Source: Geodermatophilaceae bacterium URHB0062
GTDB taxonomy: Bacteria > Actinomycetota > Actinomycetes > Mycobacteriales > Geodermatophilaceae
Direction: 5' to 3'
Assembly: GCA_000620185.1 (NCBI GenBank)
Contig: KK211086.1
Span: 531,331-595,330, forward strand
DNA: 64,000 nucleotides
Shown here piece by piece: positions 46,784 through 56,450 of this stretch (within the stretch, counting starts at the first letter, position 1; every line of letters begins with the position of its first letter). The notes under the pieces were generated by a model. It searched no databases, was not told the DNA's origin, and saw only the letters and a list, made by a program, of their open reading frames with translations. A program made the translations under genes and the position numbers.

Positions 46784-47919
46784 ATGAACGCGCGCGACAC
46801 CGTGGAGATCGGCCTCAACCGCTTCGCCCGCCAGGGCTACGACCTCGACGAGGTCTCGATCGTGCCGTCCCGGCGCACCCGCGACGTCGACGACGTCTCG
46901 ACCGCCTGGCAGATCGACGCCTTCCGGTTCGGCATCCCGCTGGTCACCAGCCCGTCGGACGCCGTCGTCAGCCCGGCGACGGCGATCGCGGTCGGCGCGG
47001 CGGGCGGCCTCGGCGTGCTCAACGCCGAAGGCCTGTGGACGCGCTACGACGACCCCAGCGCCCACTACCGGCGCCTGCGTGAGGCGGCCGGCGCGGGTGC
47101 GGCGCCGGTGTCGCTGCTGCAGGAGATCTACTGCGAGCCGGTCAAGCCCGACCTGATCACCGCACGGGTCAAGGAGATGCGCGACGCCGGCGTGACGACG
47201 GCGGTGCGCGTCTCGCCCCAGCACACGCTGCAGTACGCGCCGGCCGTGCTCGCCGCCGGCGTCGACCTGCTGGTCATCCAGGGCACGATCGTCTCGGCGG
47301 AGCACGTGACGACCCAGGGCGAGGCCCTGAACCTCAAGGAGTTCATCGCCGACCTCGACGTCCCGGTGATCGTGGGCGGCGCGGCGAACTACCAGACCGC
47401 ACTGCACCTCATGCGCACCGGCGCGGCCGGGGTGATCGTCGGCGTCGGCGCCGACAGCTTCTCCACCGGCGACGCCGTCATGGGCATCCGGGTGCCGCTG
47501 GCCAGCGCCATCGCCGACGCGGCGGCCGCGCGTCGCGAGTACCTCGACGAGACCGGCGGGCGGTACGTCCACGTCATCGCCAACGGCCGGATCGAGACCA
47601 GCGGCGCCATCGCCCGAGCCCTGGCGTGTGGCGCCGACGCCGTCCAGCTCGGCGAGCCGCTGCGGATCGCCGCCGAGGCGCCCGGTGGCGGCGTGTGGTG
47701 GGACTCCGTGGCCGCTCACCCGCGCCTGCCGCGCGGGGGCATCTCGCCCGCGGTGCAGCCGGCCGGCACGCTCGCGCACGTGCTCAACGGGCCGGCCGAG
47801 ACCGCCGACGGGCGCACCAACCTCTTCGGCGCGCTGGCCCGCACGATGGCCAAGACCGGCTACCGCGACCTCAAGGAGTTCCAGCGGGTCGACCTGGTGA
47901 TCGGTGGTCGACCCGCCTG

Positions 47920-47920
<1 letters not shown>
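46784..47920 (+). CDS. guaB3: GuaB3 family IMP dehydrogenase-related protein
   Basis: The 378-residue TIM-barrel protein resembles Rv3410c-type GuaB3. [24 protein letters not shown] at the start and [35 protein letters not shown] near the C-terminus are conserved. There are no CBS domains. The loop that holds the catalytic Cys in IMPDH reads [15 protein letters not shown], without Cys, so IMPDH activity by the usual mechanism is unlikely. The stop overlaps the guaA ATG. Confidence 0.92.
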
Positions 47921-49482
<1,562 letters not shown>

Positions 49483-49524
49483 GCGGAGTGCCACGGCGCG
49501 GATAGTGCGTCCCTCGCACTCCGC
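49483..49524 (+). terminator. hairpin just after guaA
   Basis: GCGGAGTGC (49483-49491) pairs with GCACTCCGC (49516-49524), a perfect 9-bp stem with a 24-nt loop beginning at the base after the guaA stop. It precedes the stronger terminator at 49545. Confidence 0.5.
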
Positions 49525-49544
49525 TTCAGGTGACGTGACGCAGA

Positions 49545-49576
49545 AGAGCCCGGGGAGCGATCGCTCCCCGGGCTCT
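49545..49576. terminator. bidirectional terminator between guaA and the LiaF-type unit
   Basis: AGAGCCCGGGGAGCGA and TCGCTCCCCGGGCTCT form a 32-bp perfect palindrome between the convergent guaA and the small membrane-protein gene, 28 nt from the latter's stop. It can end transcription from both sides. Confidence 0.85.
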
Positions 49577-49604
49577 CCGCGTTCTCCGGGCCCCCGCCCG
49601 ACAC

Positions 49605-49901
49605 TCACCTCCGCCGGCGCGCCTTGCGCAGTTCGGAGAGCACCAGCGCCAGGCCGACCCCGAGCAGGAGGACCCAGAACAGGGCGCCGTCCCGGAAGAT
49701 CACCTCGGGCAGGTGCAGCCCGGACATCAGGCTGATCGCCAGGAGCACGAAGAGCACGCCCGGCACGAGGGCCACGGGGTCGGGCCGGCGGGGCTGCGGT
49801 GCGGCGTCCTCGGTGTCGAGCGGGCTGACCGGTCCCCAGTCCTGGGCCTGGGCCTCCTGCCATGCCGTCGGCGTGGTCGGGAACTCGCTGTAGTCAGCCA
49901 C
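49605..49901 (-). CDS. small membrane protein of the PspC/LiaF unit
   Basis: The 98-residue product has a Pro/Asp-rich soluble N-terminus and two hydrophobic segments at about residues 43-62 and 72-90, ending RKARRRR. No family is recognised. Its ATG lies inside the end of the PspC gene (8 bp overlap), so both are translated from one mRNA. Confidence 0.75.
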   Translation of the reverse strand: MADYSEFPTTPTAWQEAQAQDWGPVSPLDTEDAAPQPRRPDPVALVPGVLFVLLAISLMSGLHLPEVIFRDGALFWVLLLGVGLALVLSELRKARRRR

Positions 49902-50844
49902 GGGACACCTCCACGTCTCCGAGTCCGCTGTTGATGGTCAGGTCGATCTCGGGCTGGTGGTCGTCGACCCAGGAGCCGGTGCCCGACCCCGGGAAGAAGC
50001 CGTCACTGGGTGAGCCCTGGCCGAGGACGTCGACCGAACCCACGCCGGCGTCGACGCTGATCCGCGCATCGGCGTCCTCCGGCAGGTAGATGTGCAGGTC
50101 ACCGACGCCGTGCTCCACCTGGGTGACGATCGGGTGCTGCAGATCGCTGACGTCGACCCTCCGGAGGTCGAGCGTCATGTCGCCGAACCCGCCCTGGTAG
50201 GCCGGCCGGACGCCGTCGGCGGTGGCCGGGACGAACGTGCGGTCGCCCACCCCGCCGCGGGCGTTGTGCCACGGTTCCGCCGACGAGGTGATCAGGCCCA
50301 GGGAGAGGACCACACCCAGCGCGATGAGCCCGCCGCGCGCCGTCCGGCCCGGGCTGAAGGCCGCGGCGACCAGGCCGAGACCCACGACGAGCAGTGCGGC
50401 GCCGAAGAAGACGGGACCACCGATGGCCAGTCCGGTGAGGCGATCGAGCAGCGCCAGCAGGGCGACGACGACGAGCAGGGCTCCGATGGTGAGCCGGCCG
50501 ACCGGGGAGCGGGGCAGCACCACCTTGGGTGCCGCCGGCGCGCCCGGCGCGATGACACCGGCCGAGCCGACCGGCCCGGCCGGCATCAGCAGCCAGAGCA
50601 GCAGGTAGACGACGACGCCGGTGCCACCGGCCAGCGCGAGGGCGACGAAGCCGACGCGCCAGAGCAGGGCGTCGATGCCGCTGTACTCGGCCAGGCCGCC
50701 GCTGACTCCGCCGAGGATCTTGTCGGTGCGGCTGCGGCGCAGCTGGGGGCGGGCCGGCGGACCGGGTGGCGGCGGTGGGGGTGCCCAGGGGGGCGGGTCG
50801 AGGGCCGGCGGCGGGGGCGGGGTGGGGGGTGGTGCCGATGTCAT
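49894..50844 (-). CDS. PspC domain protein with LiaF-like C-terminal domain
   Basis: A Pro-rich N-terminus of 30 residues precedes the PspC domain (LRRSRTDKILGGVSGGLAEYSGIDALLWRVGFVAL). Three to four further hydrophobic segments follow, and then a C-terminal beta-rich domain (HGVGDLHIYLPEDADARISVDAGVGSVDVLG) typical of LiaF-like cell-envelope stress sensors. It is divergent from a histidine kinase/LuxR-regulator pair, which suggests a LiaFSR-like three-component system. Confidence 0.85.
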   Translation of the reverse strand: MTSAPPPTPPPPPALDPPPWAPPPPPPGPPARPQLRRSRTDKILGGVSGGLAEYSGIDALLWRVGFVALALAGGTGVVVYLLLWLLMPAGPVGSAGVIAPGAPAAPKVVLPRSPVGRLTIGALLVVVALLALLDRLTGLAIGGPVFFGAALLVVGLGLVAAAFSPGRTARGGLIALGVVLSLGLITSSAEPWHNARGGVGDRTFVPATADGVRPAYQGGFGDMTLDLRRVDVSDLQHPIVTQVEHGVGDLHIYLPEDADARISVDAGVGSVDVLGQGSPSDGFFPGSGTGSWVDDHQPEIDLTINSGLGDVEVSRG

Positions 50845-50968
50845 GACCAGAAGACTGCCGAGCGGCGGTCCAGGAAACCATCAGGGAAGGCCCCCATCCG
50901 ACCCTGGTTCCTCTTCCGGGGTGATTCCCCGTGTCGGACCGGGGTTCCCCGGTGCGACGATCGGTGGC

Positions 50969-52159
50969 GTGACCATCACCGCCACCGGGGCGCCGCCGCG
51001 CCCGCCGCTCGCGCGGCCGCAGTCCGGGCGGGTGCTCGCCGGAGTGGCGGCGGGGACGGCGGCGCACCTGCGCCAGGACCCGGTGATCGTGCGGGTCGCC
51101 TTCGCCGTCCTGTCGACGGTGGGCATCGGCATCGTCGCCTACATGCTCCTGTGGCTGACCATGCCGGTGGCGGCCGAGGGCTGGGAGGAGCAGGCCGCCG
51201 CGACCGCTCCCCGACTCGAGCCGCGGACACGCCGGCAGTGGGCCGGCATCATCGTGCTGGCCTTCGGCGCGGCCGCGCTGCTCGGTCAGGTGCTCTCGTG
51301 GGGCAACAGCGACGTCGTCCTGCCCCTGATGCTCGCCGTCGGCGGCCTCGTCGTCATCTGGCGGCAGTTGGACACCGACCGGGCCCTCGACGTGCCCGCG
51401 GTCCGGTGGGCCCTGGCCGGCGGCGTGGCGCTGGCGGCGGGGGGCGTGATCCTGCTCCTCGCCACGACCGGGCAGCTGGCCAACGCGCGCAACGGCTTCG
51501 TCGCGACGCTGGTGATCCTCATCGGCGTCGTCCTCGTCACCGCGCCGCTCTGGCGGCGGCTGCTGGACTCGCGTGCGCAGGAGCGGGCCGGTCGCATCCG
51601 GTCGGAGGAGCGCGCCGCGGTCGCCGCCCACCTGCACGACTCCGTCCTGCAGACGCTCGCGCTCATCCAGCGGCACGCCGACGAGCCGCAGGCCGTCAGC
51701 CGGCTCGCCCGCAGCCAGGAGCGCGAGCTGCGCGCGTGGCTCTACGACCCGAAGGTCGTCCGGGAGGGCGGCACCTGGGCCGGGCTGGTGGCGGGCATGG
51801 TCGCCGACGTGGAGTCCGACCACGAGCTCACCGTCGACCCGGTCGTCGTGGGCGACGCCCCCGTCGACGAGGCCCTGGCCGCCCTCGGCGCGGCCACCCG
51901 TGAGGCGCTGGTGAACGCCGCCAAGCACTCGGGCGCTCCGGCGGCCGATCTCTACACCGAGGTGACCCCCGAGCGGGTGTCGGTCTTCGTCCGCGACCGC
52001 GGCAAGGGGTTCGACCCGGCGACGGTCCCTTCCGACCGGCGGGGTCTCGCGGACTCCGTGGCGGGGCGCCTCGCCCGGCTGGGTGGCACGGCAGAGGTCA
52101 GGTCGGCGGCGGGGGAGGGGACCGAGGTGGAGCTGATGCTGCCGCGGGGTGCCGCGTGA
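50969..52159 (+). CDS. PspC-headed sensor histidine kinase
   Basis: The N-terminus carries its own PspC-like segment (RVLAGVAAGTAAHLRQDPVIVRVAFAVLSTVGIG), followed by about four more membrane segments to residue 195. The HisKA_3 dimerisation region has the phosphoacceptor His223 in AAHLHDSVLQTLALIQ. The HATPase region shows REALVNAAKHSGAPAADLY and RDRGKGFDP. GTG 50969 was chosen; the upstream frame is a shadow of the PspC gene. The stop overlaps its regulator gene. Confidence 0.92.
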   Translation: MTITATGAPPRPPLARPQSGRVLAGVAAGTAAHLRQDPVIVRVAFAVLSTVGIGIVAYMLLWLTMPVAAEGWEEQAAATAPRLEPRTRRQWAGIIVLAFGAAALLGQVLSWGNSDVVLPLMLAVGGLVVIWRQLDTDRALDVPAVRWALAGGVALAAGGVILLLATTGQLANARNGFVATLVILIGVVLVTAPLWRRLLDSRAQERAGRIRSEERAAVAAHLHDSVLQTLALIQRHADEPQAVSRLARSQERELRAWLYDPKVVREGGTWAGLVAGMVADVESDHELTVDPVVVGDAPVDEALAALGAATREALVNAAKHSGAPAADLYTEVTPERVSVFVRDRGKGFDPATVPSDRRGLADSVAGRLARLGGTAEVRSAAGEGTEVELMLPRGAA

Positions 52160-52815
52160 GCGCGCCCCGGGTGTTCGTGGTCGACGACCACGCGATGGTC
52201 CGTGCGGGGGTCCGCGCCGAGCTCGGTTCCCAGGTCGAGTTCGTGGGCGAGGCGGCCGACGTCCCGTCCGCGGTGGAGGGCATCCGGGCAGCCGAGCCCG
52301 ACGTCGTCCTGCTGGACGTGCACATGCCCGGCGGCGGTGGGCGGGCGGTGCTGGAGACCCTGCGCGCCGAGCTGCCCGACGTGCAGTGGCTGGCGCTGTC
52401 GGTCTCCGACGCCGCGGAGGACGTCATCGCGGTCATCCGCGCGGGCGCCCGCGGCTACGTGACGAAGACGATCTCCGGCCCCGACCTGGTCGACGCCGTC
52501 CGACGGGTCGCCGACGGCGACGTCGTCTTCAGCCCCCGGCTGGCCGGCTTCGTGCTGGACGCGTTCGCGGCCGCCGGACCGGCCGCGCCGGAGCCCGCAG
52601 CGGAGGCCACCGACCCGGGGCTGGACCTGCTCAGCGCGCGCGAACGCGAGGTGATGCAGTTGCTGGCCCGCGGCTACACCTACCGCGAGATCGGGTCGCG
52701 GCTGTTCATCTCGGTGAAGACCGTCGAGTCGCACGCCTCCAACGTGCTTCGCAAGCTCCAGTTGTCCAACCGCAACGAGCTCACCCGCTGGGCGGCCACC
52801 AACCGCCTGCTCTGA
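52156..52815 (+). CDS. NarL/LuxR-type response regulator
   Basis: The receiver has the acidic pair Asp10-Asp11, phosphoacceptor Asp54 (VVLLDVHMPGGGG) and Lys in GYVTKTI. The C-terminal HTH is LLSAREREVMQLLARGYTYREIGSRLFISVKTVESHASNVLRKL. GTG 52156 overlaps the kinase stop. It is the output of the adjacent kinase; the divergent PspC/LiaF genes are likely targets. Confidence 0.95.
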   Translation: MSAPRVFVVDDHAMVRAGVRAELGSQVEFVGEAADVPSAVEGIRAAEPDVVLLDVHMPGGGGRAVLETLRAELPDVQWLALSVSDAAEDVIAVIRAGARGYVTKTISGPDLVDAVRRVADGDVVFSPRLAGFVLDAFAAAGPAAPEPAAEATDPGLDLLSAREREVMQLLARGYTYREIGSRLFISVKTVESHASNVLRKLQLSNRNELTRWAATNRLL

Positions 52816-52824
52816 CGGGACTCG

Positions 52825-53130
52825 CTACTTCTGCTGCGACTCGACGAACGCCCGCGCCTCCTCGGTGAGCGGCGCCCAGTCGACGTCCTCGCCCAGCACG
52901 ATCCAGCCGTTCATCCGACGGCCCTCCATCGGTTCGAAGGGCTCACCGGCAGCGGCCTCGACGAGCTCGTCCAGCCGCGCCGGCGGGAGCTTCACCACCA
53001 GCCGGTCGTGCCACCAGACGGCGAAGAACTTCGTGCCGGTGCGCAGCCCCTGGGAGCCGAACATCGTGCCGCGGGTGACCGCTCCGCCGACCGAGCCCTC
53101 GGCCAGGTTCTCCCACCGCTCGTTCGCCAC
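52825..53130 (-). CDS. TfoX N-terminal domain-like protein
   Basis: The 101-residue product has TRGTMFGSQGLRTGTKFFAVWWHDRLVVKLP and RRMNGWIVLGEDVDW, a pattern of TfoX/MmcQ-YjbR-like small proteins. GTG 53130 gives the usual VANERWENLAEG start; the frame stays open to ATG 53166. Function is unknown, and a link to competence is not implied. Confidence 0.75.
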   Translation of the reverse strand: MANERWENLAEGSVGGAVTRGTMFGSQGLRTGTKFFAVWWHDRLVVKLPPARLDELVEAAAGEPFEPMEGRRMNGWIVLGEDVDWAPLTEEARAFVESQQK

Positions 53131-53202
53131 GCACGCAGGCTGCCACGTCCGGCGTTCCCGGGACATGGTGCCGGGGCGCCTGCACCCTCCAGGCGCTCGG
53201 TG

Positions 53203-53943
53203 TCAGGCGGTGTGGACGACGTGGAAGGCCTCCGCCAGGCGGCCCTCCGGCAGGTCGAACCGCGCCGCCGTCTGGCGCATCCAGCCGCCGACGAACTCCT
53301 GCATCCGGCCCTCCGGCCAGTGGCCGACCTGGCTGACGTGCGAGCCCAGCGCGGCCCACTTCCGGTCGACCACGTCGGTGACGTCGACGGCGTGGTCGGT
53401 GCGCGGGCTGGCGCCGAGCCACACCTCGGACACCGTCCACGCCTCGAGGCCCTCGTCGGCCAGCAGCTCCGGGAACGCGAAGGGGTTGCGGGCATCGGGA
53501 TAGACGGCGCGCATCGTCGACTCGCCGACCGTCATGTGGTCGGGATGGCTCGCCCCGACGCGCTCCCAGAAGCGCTCCGGCGAACTGGTCAGCACGCGTT
53601 GCGGACGCACCTGGCGGATCACCCGGCTGATGTCGCGGCGCAGGTCGAGGGTCAGCTCCAGGCGCCCGTCCGGATATCCCAGGAACCGGACGTCGGACAC
53701 CCCCACCGCGGCCGCCGCGGCCCGCTGCTCTGCCTGGCGCAGCGGGCCCATCTGCTCGCGGGGGGTGTCGTCGAAGCCGCCGGCGTCGCCGTCGGTGACG
53801 ATGCAGTAGGTGACCTCCGTGCCGGCCGCCGTCCACGTGGCGACGGTTCCCGCGCTGCCGAAGTCGACGTCGTCGGGGTGGGCGAGCACGCACAGGGCGC
53901 GTTCGACGTGGTCGGCAGGGCGGGACGGTGGGGGCTGGGTCAC
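53203..53943 (-). CDS. PIG-L family deacetylase
   Basis: LmbE/PIG-L proteins are zinc-dependent N-deacetylases, in actinobacteria including MshB and Mca of mycothiol metabolism. LAHPDDVDFGSAGT at residues 20-33 carries His22, Asp24 and Asp25, and the second motif SHPDHMTVG supplies the other histidine. 246 residues is shorter than MshB or Mca, so the substrate remains open. GTG 53943 lies 6 nt after a TAGGCT -10 box inside the end of the sigma-factor gene. Confidence 0.88.
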   Translation of the reverse strand: MTQPPPSRPADHVERALCVLAHPDDVDFGSAGTVATWTAAGTEVTYCIVTDGDAGGFDDTPREQMGPLRQAEQRAAAAAVGVSDVRFLGYPDGRLELTLDLRRDISRVIRQVRPQRVLTSSPERFWERVGASHPDHMTVGESTMRAVYPDARNPFAFPELLADEGLEAWTVSEVWLGASPRTDHAVDVTDVVDRKWAALGSHVSQVGHWPEGRMQEFVGGWMRQTAARFDLPEGRLAEAFHVVHTA

Positions 53944-53949
53944 CGCCGG

Positions 53950-53955
53950 AGCCTA
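53950..53955 (-). promoter_or_regulatory. -10 box TAGGCT for the PIG-L gene (leaderless type)
   Basis: TAGGCT on the - strand is followed by six bases and GTG 53943. The TAG of the box is also the stop codon of the sigma-factor gene. Confidence 0.45.
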
Positions 53956-54858
53956 GAAGAAGGGGACGACGAGACCGGCCAGCTTGTCGGGGTTGGCCAC
54001 GTAGAGCACCTGTTCGACGAGCCCGTCGGCCAGTACGAGCTGCAGGGCCATGAACGGCCCCTCGTCGGTCCACGCGACCACGGCCGGGGCGCCGTTGAGC
54101 TCCGACACCTCCACCCGCAGGCCGGGCAGGTGCGCCCCCTGGGGCCCCACGGCGGCCAGGAAACGGGCCACCTTGTCGGCCCCGACGATGGGCCGCCGGG
54201 CGGCGGTGACCTTGCCGCCGCCGTCGGCGATCAGGACCACGCCGGGCGCCATCGCGGCGAGCAGCGTCTCGACGTCGCCGCCGACCGCAGCCGCGAGGAA
54301 CCGCTCGGTCACCTCCCGCTGCGCCGCCCGGTCGGTGTCGAAGCGCGGCTGCCGAGCCTGCACGTGCTCCCGGGCGCGGTGGGTCATCTGCCGGACGGCG
54401 GCCTCGCTGCGCCCCAGCGCCGCGGCCACCTCCGCCGTCGACATCCCGAAGGCCTCGCGCAGCACGAACACCGCGCGCTCGGCCGGAGAGAGCGTCTCGA
54501 GGACGACGAGCAGCGCGAGCGACACCTGCTCGCCGAGTTCGGCGGCGTCCTCCGGATCGGCGGCCTGCGGGGCGCTCGCCACCGGAGCACGCCCGGTGAG
54601 GAGTGGCTCCGGCAGCCACGGTCCGACGTAGCTCTCGCGGCGCACCCGCGCCGAGTCCAGGCGGTCGAGTGCCAGCCGGCTGACGATGCGCACGAGGTAG
54701 GCGCGCTCGTCGACCACGTCGCCGCGGTCGGCGGCCGACCAGCGCAGCCACGCGTCCTGGACGACGTCCTCGGCGTCGGCGACGCTGCCGAGCATCTGGT
54801 ACGCCACCGAGAACAGCAGCCGCCGGTGCCGGTCGAACGCCTCCAGCGCTGCGGTCAC
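53953..54858 (-). CDS. ECF41-family RNA polymerase sigma factor (SigJ type)
   Basis: Sigma-2 covers about residues 8-75 (LLFSVAYQMLGSVADAEDVVQDAWLRW) and sigma-4 about 125-180 (LSPAERAVFVLREAFGMSTAEVAAALGRSEAAVRQMTHRARE). The C-terminal SnoaL-like extension (AVGGDVETLLAAMAPGVVLIADGGGK, YVANPDKLAG) is the feature of ECF41 factors, where it modulates activity instead of an anti-sigma factor. GTG 54858 overlaps the partner gene stop, so the two are coupled. Confidence 0.92.
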   Translation of the reverse strand: MTAALEAFDRHRRLLFSVAYQMLGSVADAEDVVQDAWLRWSAADRGDVVDERAYLVRIVSRLALDRLDSARVRRESYVGPWLPEPLLTGRAPVASAPQAADPEDAAELGEQVSLALLVVLETLSPAERAVFVLREAFGMSTAEVAAALGRSEAAVRQMTHRAREHVQARQPRFDTDRAAQREVTERFLAAAVGGDVETLLAAMAPGVVLIADGGGKVTAARRPIVGADKVARFLAAVGPQGAHLPGLRVEVSELNGAPAVVAWTDEGPFMALQLVLADGLVEQVLYVANPDKLAGLVVPFF

Positions 54859-55412
54859 CGCGCCTCCGCCGGGATCTCGCAGCGGTCCTTGAAGCCCTGG
54901 CTGGTCAGGCCGAGGGCGGCGTTGAACCGCGACCGGACGTTCTCCACGGCGACCATCATGGTCAGCTCGACGAGCTCGGCGTCGTCCAGTTCACGCCGCA
55001 GGTCGGCGACCATCTCGTCGGTCACCTGCAGCGGCGTGGCCGTCACGGCCTCGGCGTAGGCCAGCACCTTCCGCTCGAGGTCGCTGTAGACGTCGCTGTC
55101 CCGCCAGTGGGGGACGTCCTGAAGCTTGCGGGGGTCGACGCCGGCGTTGGCGCTCACCCAGTAGCCGAAGTCCACGCACCACGAGCAGCCGATGTGCACC
55201 GCCGACGCCATCTCGGCCAGGGCCTTCAACGTCGGGTCCAGCTTCTTCCACCGGCCGAGCGAGGTCTCGAAGCGGGCGTCGGTCAGCAGGACGCGCGGGT
55301 TGTGCCCCATGGCCGCCAGCGGATCGGGGACGACGCCCCAGCTGCGCCGGGCGTACCACTCGACGAGTCGGTAGAGCGGGGTGCGGGGCGGGTCGAGCGG
55401 GATGCGGGCCAT
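54855..55412 (-). CDS. carboxymuconolactone decarboxylase family protein, ECF41 partner
   Basis: The 185-residue product has the AhpD-like redox pair Cys76-x2-Cys79 in SAVHIGCSWCVDFGYW and the helical CMD pattern before and after it. Genes of this type are the known companions of ECF41 sigma factors. ATG 55412 follows GGAAAGGAC. An ECF41-type promoter lies 48 bp upstream. The true substrate is unknown. Confidence 0.92.
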   Translation of the reverse strand: MARIPLDPPRTPLYRLVEWYARRSWGVVPDPLAAMGHNPRVLLTDARFETSLGRWKKLDPTLKALAEMASAVHIGCSWCVDFGYWVSANAGVDPRKLQDVPHWRDSDVYSDLERKVLAYAEAVTATPLQVTDEMVADLRRELDDAELVELTMMVAVENVRSRFNAALGLTSQGFKDRCEIPAEAR

Positions 55413-55459
55413 GGTCCACGTCCTTTCCTGGGTCCTCTCGATGGGGTCGTACCCATGGA

Positions 55460-55486
55460 GACGGGACGGCGGGCGGGAACGTGACA
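55460..55486 (-). promoter_or_regulatory. ECF41-type promoter TGTCACG-N16-CGTC
   Basis: On the - strand TGTCACG (55486-55480) and CGTC (55463-55460) are separated by exactly 16 bp. This matches the TGTCACA-N16-CGTC promoter reported for ECF41 sigma factors and lies upstream of the CMD-sigma operon. It implies autoregulation. Confidence 0.75.
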
Positions 55487-55623
55487 TGGGGGCGTGCGAC
55501 ATGACATCCGGGCCGGGGCGCCGGCCGGGTCTCTCCCCCTGGAGACCCGGCCGGCCCCCGGCGGCCCGGTGCTGCGACGCGACGCCGCGGGCCACGGCGG
55601 GCCGCGCCGGCCCGTGCCAGGTC

Positions 55624-55776
55624 TCAGTTCGCGGAGCGGTCGTCGAATCGCCAGAAGAGCGCGGCCGGCCGGCGTCGGCGCGGGCGGTCCTCGGTGGCAG
55701 CGGTGGCGCGGATGTGGGCCGCCACGTCCGTCGGCAGGCGGAAGCCGAACGGGAAGTCGGGTCTGTGCTCGGGCAT
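55624..55776 (-). CDS. small hypothetical protein
   Basis: ATG 55776 follows GGAGAGA at 7-nt spacing and opens a 50-codon frame (MPEHRPDFPFGFRLPTDVAA at the start, a basic middle, FWRFDDRSAN at the end). No family was recognised. It lies in a gap between the ECF41 operon and chorismate mutase. Support is the ribosome site and GC3-rich codons only. Confidence 0.4.
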   Translation of the reverse strand: MPEHRPDFPFGFRLPTDVAAHIRATAATEDRPRRRRPAALFWRFDDRSAN

Positions 55777-55883
55777 CGGTCCGTCTCTCCGGAAGGGGGA
55801 CGGCGGGCCGCGCGGCGTCGTCGTCGTTCTCGACCGGAGGAGTCGCACCGACGTGCCGCGGATACGTCCCGAGGCGCGAAAGA

Positions 55884-56171
55884 TCAGAGGCGGCCGCGGC
55901 CCTGACGGAGCAGCAGCATGCCGAGCGCGGCGCCGTCCTGCCCGAGCGCCGCCCGGAACCGGGAGAGCACCTGCTGCTCGCGCGAGAGGTTGAGCCGGGT
56001 TCCACCGGTGGCCGCCCGGACGTTGCCGATCTGCTGCGAGATCGCCAGGCGGCGCTGGACCAGGGCGATGATCTCGGCGTCGCAGGCGTCGATCTCGACG
56101 CGCAGCTCACCGATCCGTTCGGCGGCGTCGGTGTCGGTGGTGCCGGTGGCCGTGGCGGTGCGGGGTGTCAT
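55884..56171 (-). CDS. chorismate mutase, AroQ type
   Basis: Chorismate mutase converts chorismate to prephenate, the branch point to Phe and Tyr. The 95-residue helical protein has IGELRVEIDACDAEIIALVQRRLAISQQIGNVRAATGGTRLN, SREQQVLSRF and the C-terminal MLLLRQGRGRL, as in Rv0948c. It is divergent from uvrD with an M23 gene beyond, the same order as Rv0948c-Rv0950c. ATG 56171 follows GAAGGACACC. The leader upstream contains an FFY mini-ORF and a terminator-like hairpin. Confidence 0.94.
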   Translation of the reverse strand: MTPRTATATGTTDTDAAERIGELRVEIDACDAEIIALVQRRLAISQQIGNVRAATGGTRLNLSREQQVLSRFRAALGQDGAALGMLLLRQGRGRL

Positions 56172-56210
56172 CGGGGTGTCCTTCGGGAGCTGGTCGGCCG
56201 TGGGACCCCG

Positions 56211-56250
56211 GAAATGAGAAACGCCCCGGGGCTCTTCGGGCCCGGGGCGT
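56211..56250 (-). terminator. terminator-like hairpin in the chorismate mutase leader
   Basis: On the - strand ACGCCCCGGG (56250-56241) pairs with CCCGGGGCGT (56230-56221) around a 10-nt loop. TTCTCATTTC follows directly (56220-56211). It lies 15 nt after the stop of the FFY leader ORF and 40 nt before the chorismate mutase ATG, where an attenuator would be expected. Confidence 0.7.
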
Positions 56251-56265
56251 CTGTTGCGGCTGTGC

Positions 56266-56328
56266 TCAGCCGGCGGTGACGGACACCGGATCCCGGTGAC
56301 CGTAGAAAAAGCTGACCGTGGCGAGCAC
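56266..56328 (-). CDS. candidate Phe/Tyr attenuator leader peptide
   Basis: GTG 56328 opens the 20-residue ORF MLATVSFFYGHRDPVSVTAG ending TGA 56268-56266. Three consecutive codons TTT-TTC-TAC encode Phe-Phe-Tyr, the end products downstream of chorismate mutase, and TTT is rare in such a GC-rich genome. CACACT 7 nt upstream could give a leaderless transcript. Within and after the ORF, CACCGG/CCGGTG and CGGCT/AGCCG can form competing stems ahead of the terminator hairpin. Confidence 0.6.
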   Translation of the reverse strand: MLATVSFFYGHRDPVSVTAG

Positions 56329-56335
56329 GTCGGCG

Positions 56336-56341
56336 AGTGTG
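56336..56341 (-). promoter_or_regulatory. -10-like box CACACT for the chorismate mutase leader
   Basis: CACACT on the - strand is followed by seven bases and GTG 56328. It differs from TANNNT at the first base but matches the hexamer before the EamA gene. Confidence 0.35.
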
Positions 56342-56450
56342 CCACATCCCCGTCGACGCCGAGAAGACCCGTCGGCGGTTCGCTCCCTCCGGACGGTGCG
56401 CCGGGTGGGGCAGGGGTGGCGCGGGCTCGGGAGGTGTCACCCGACCGGCT

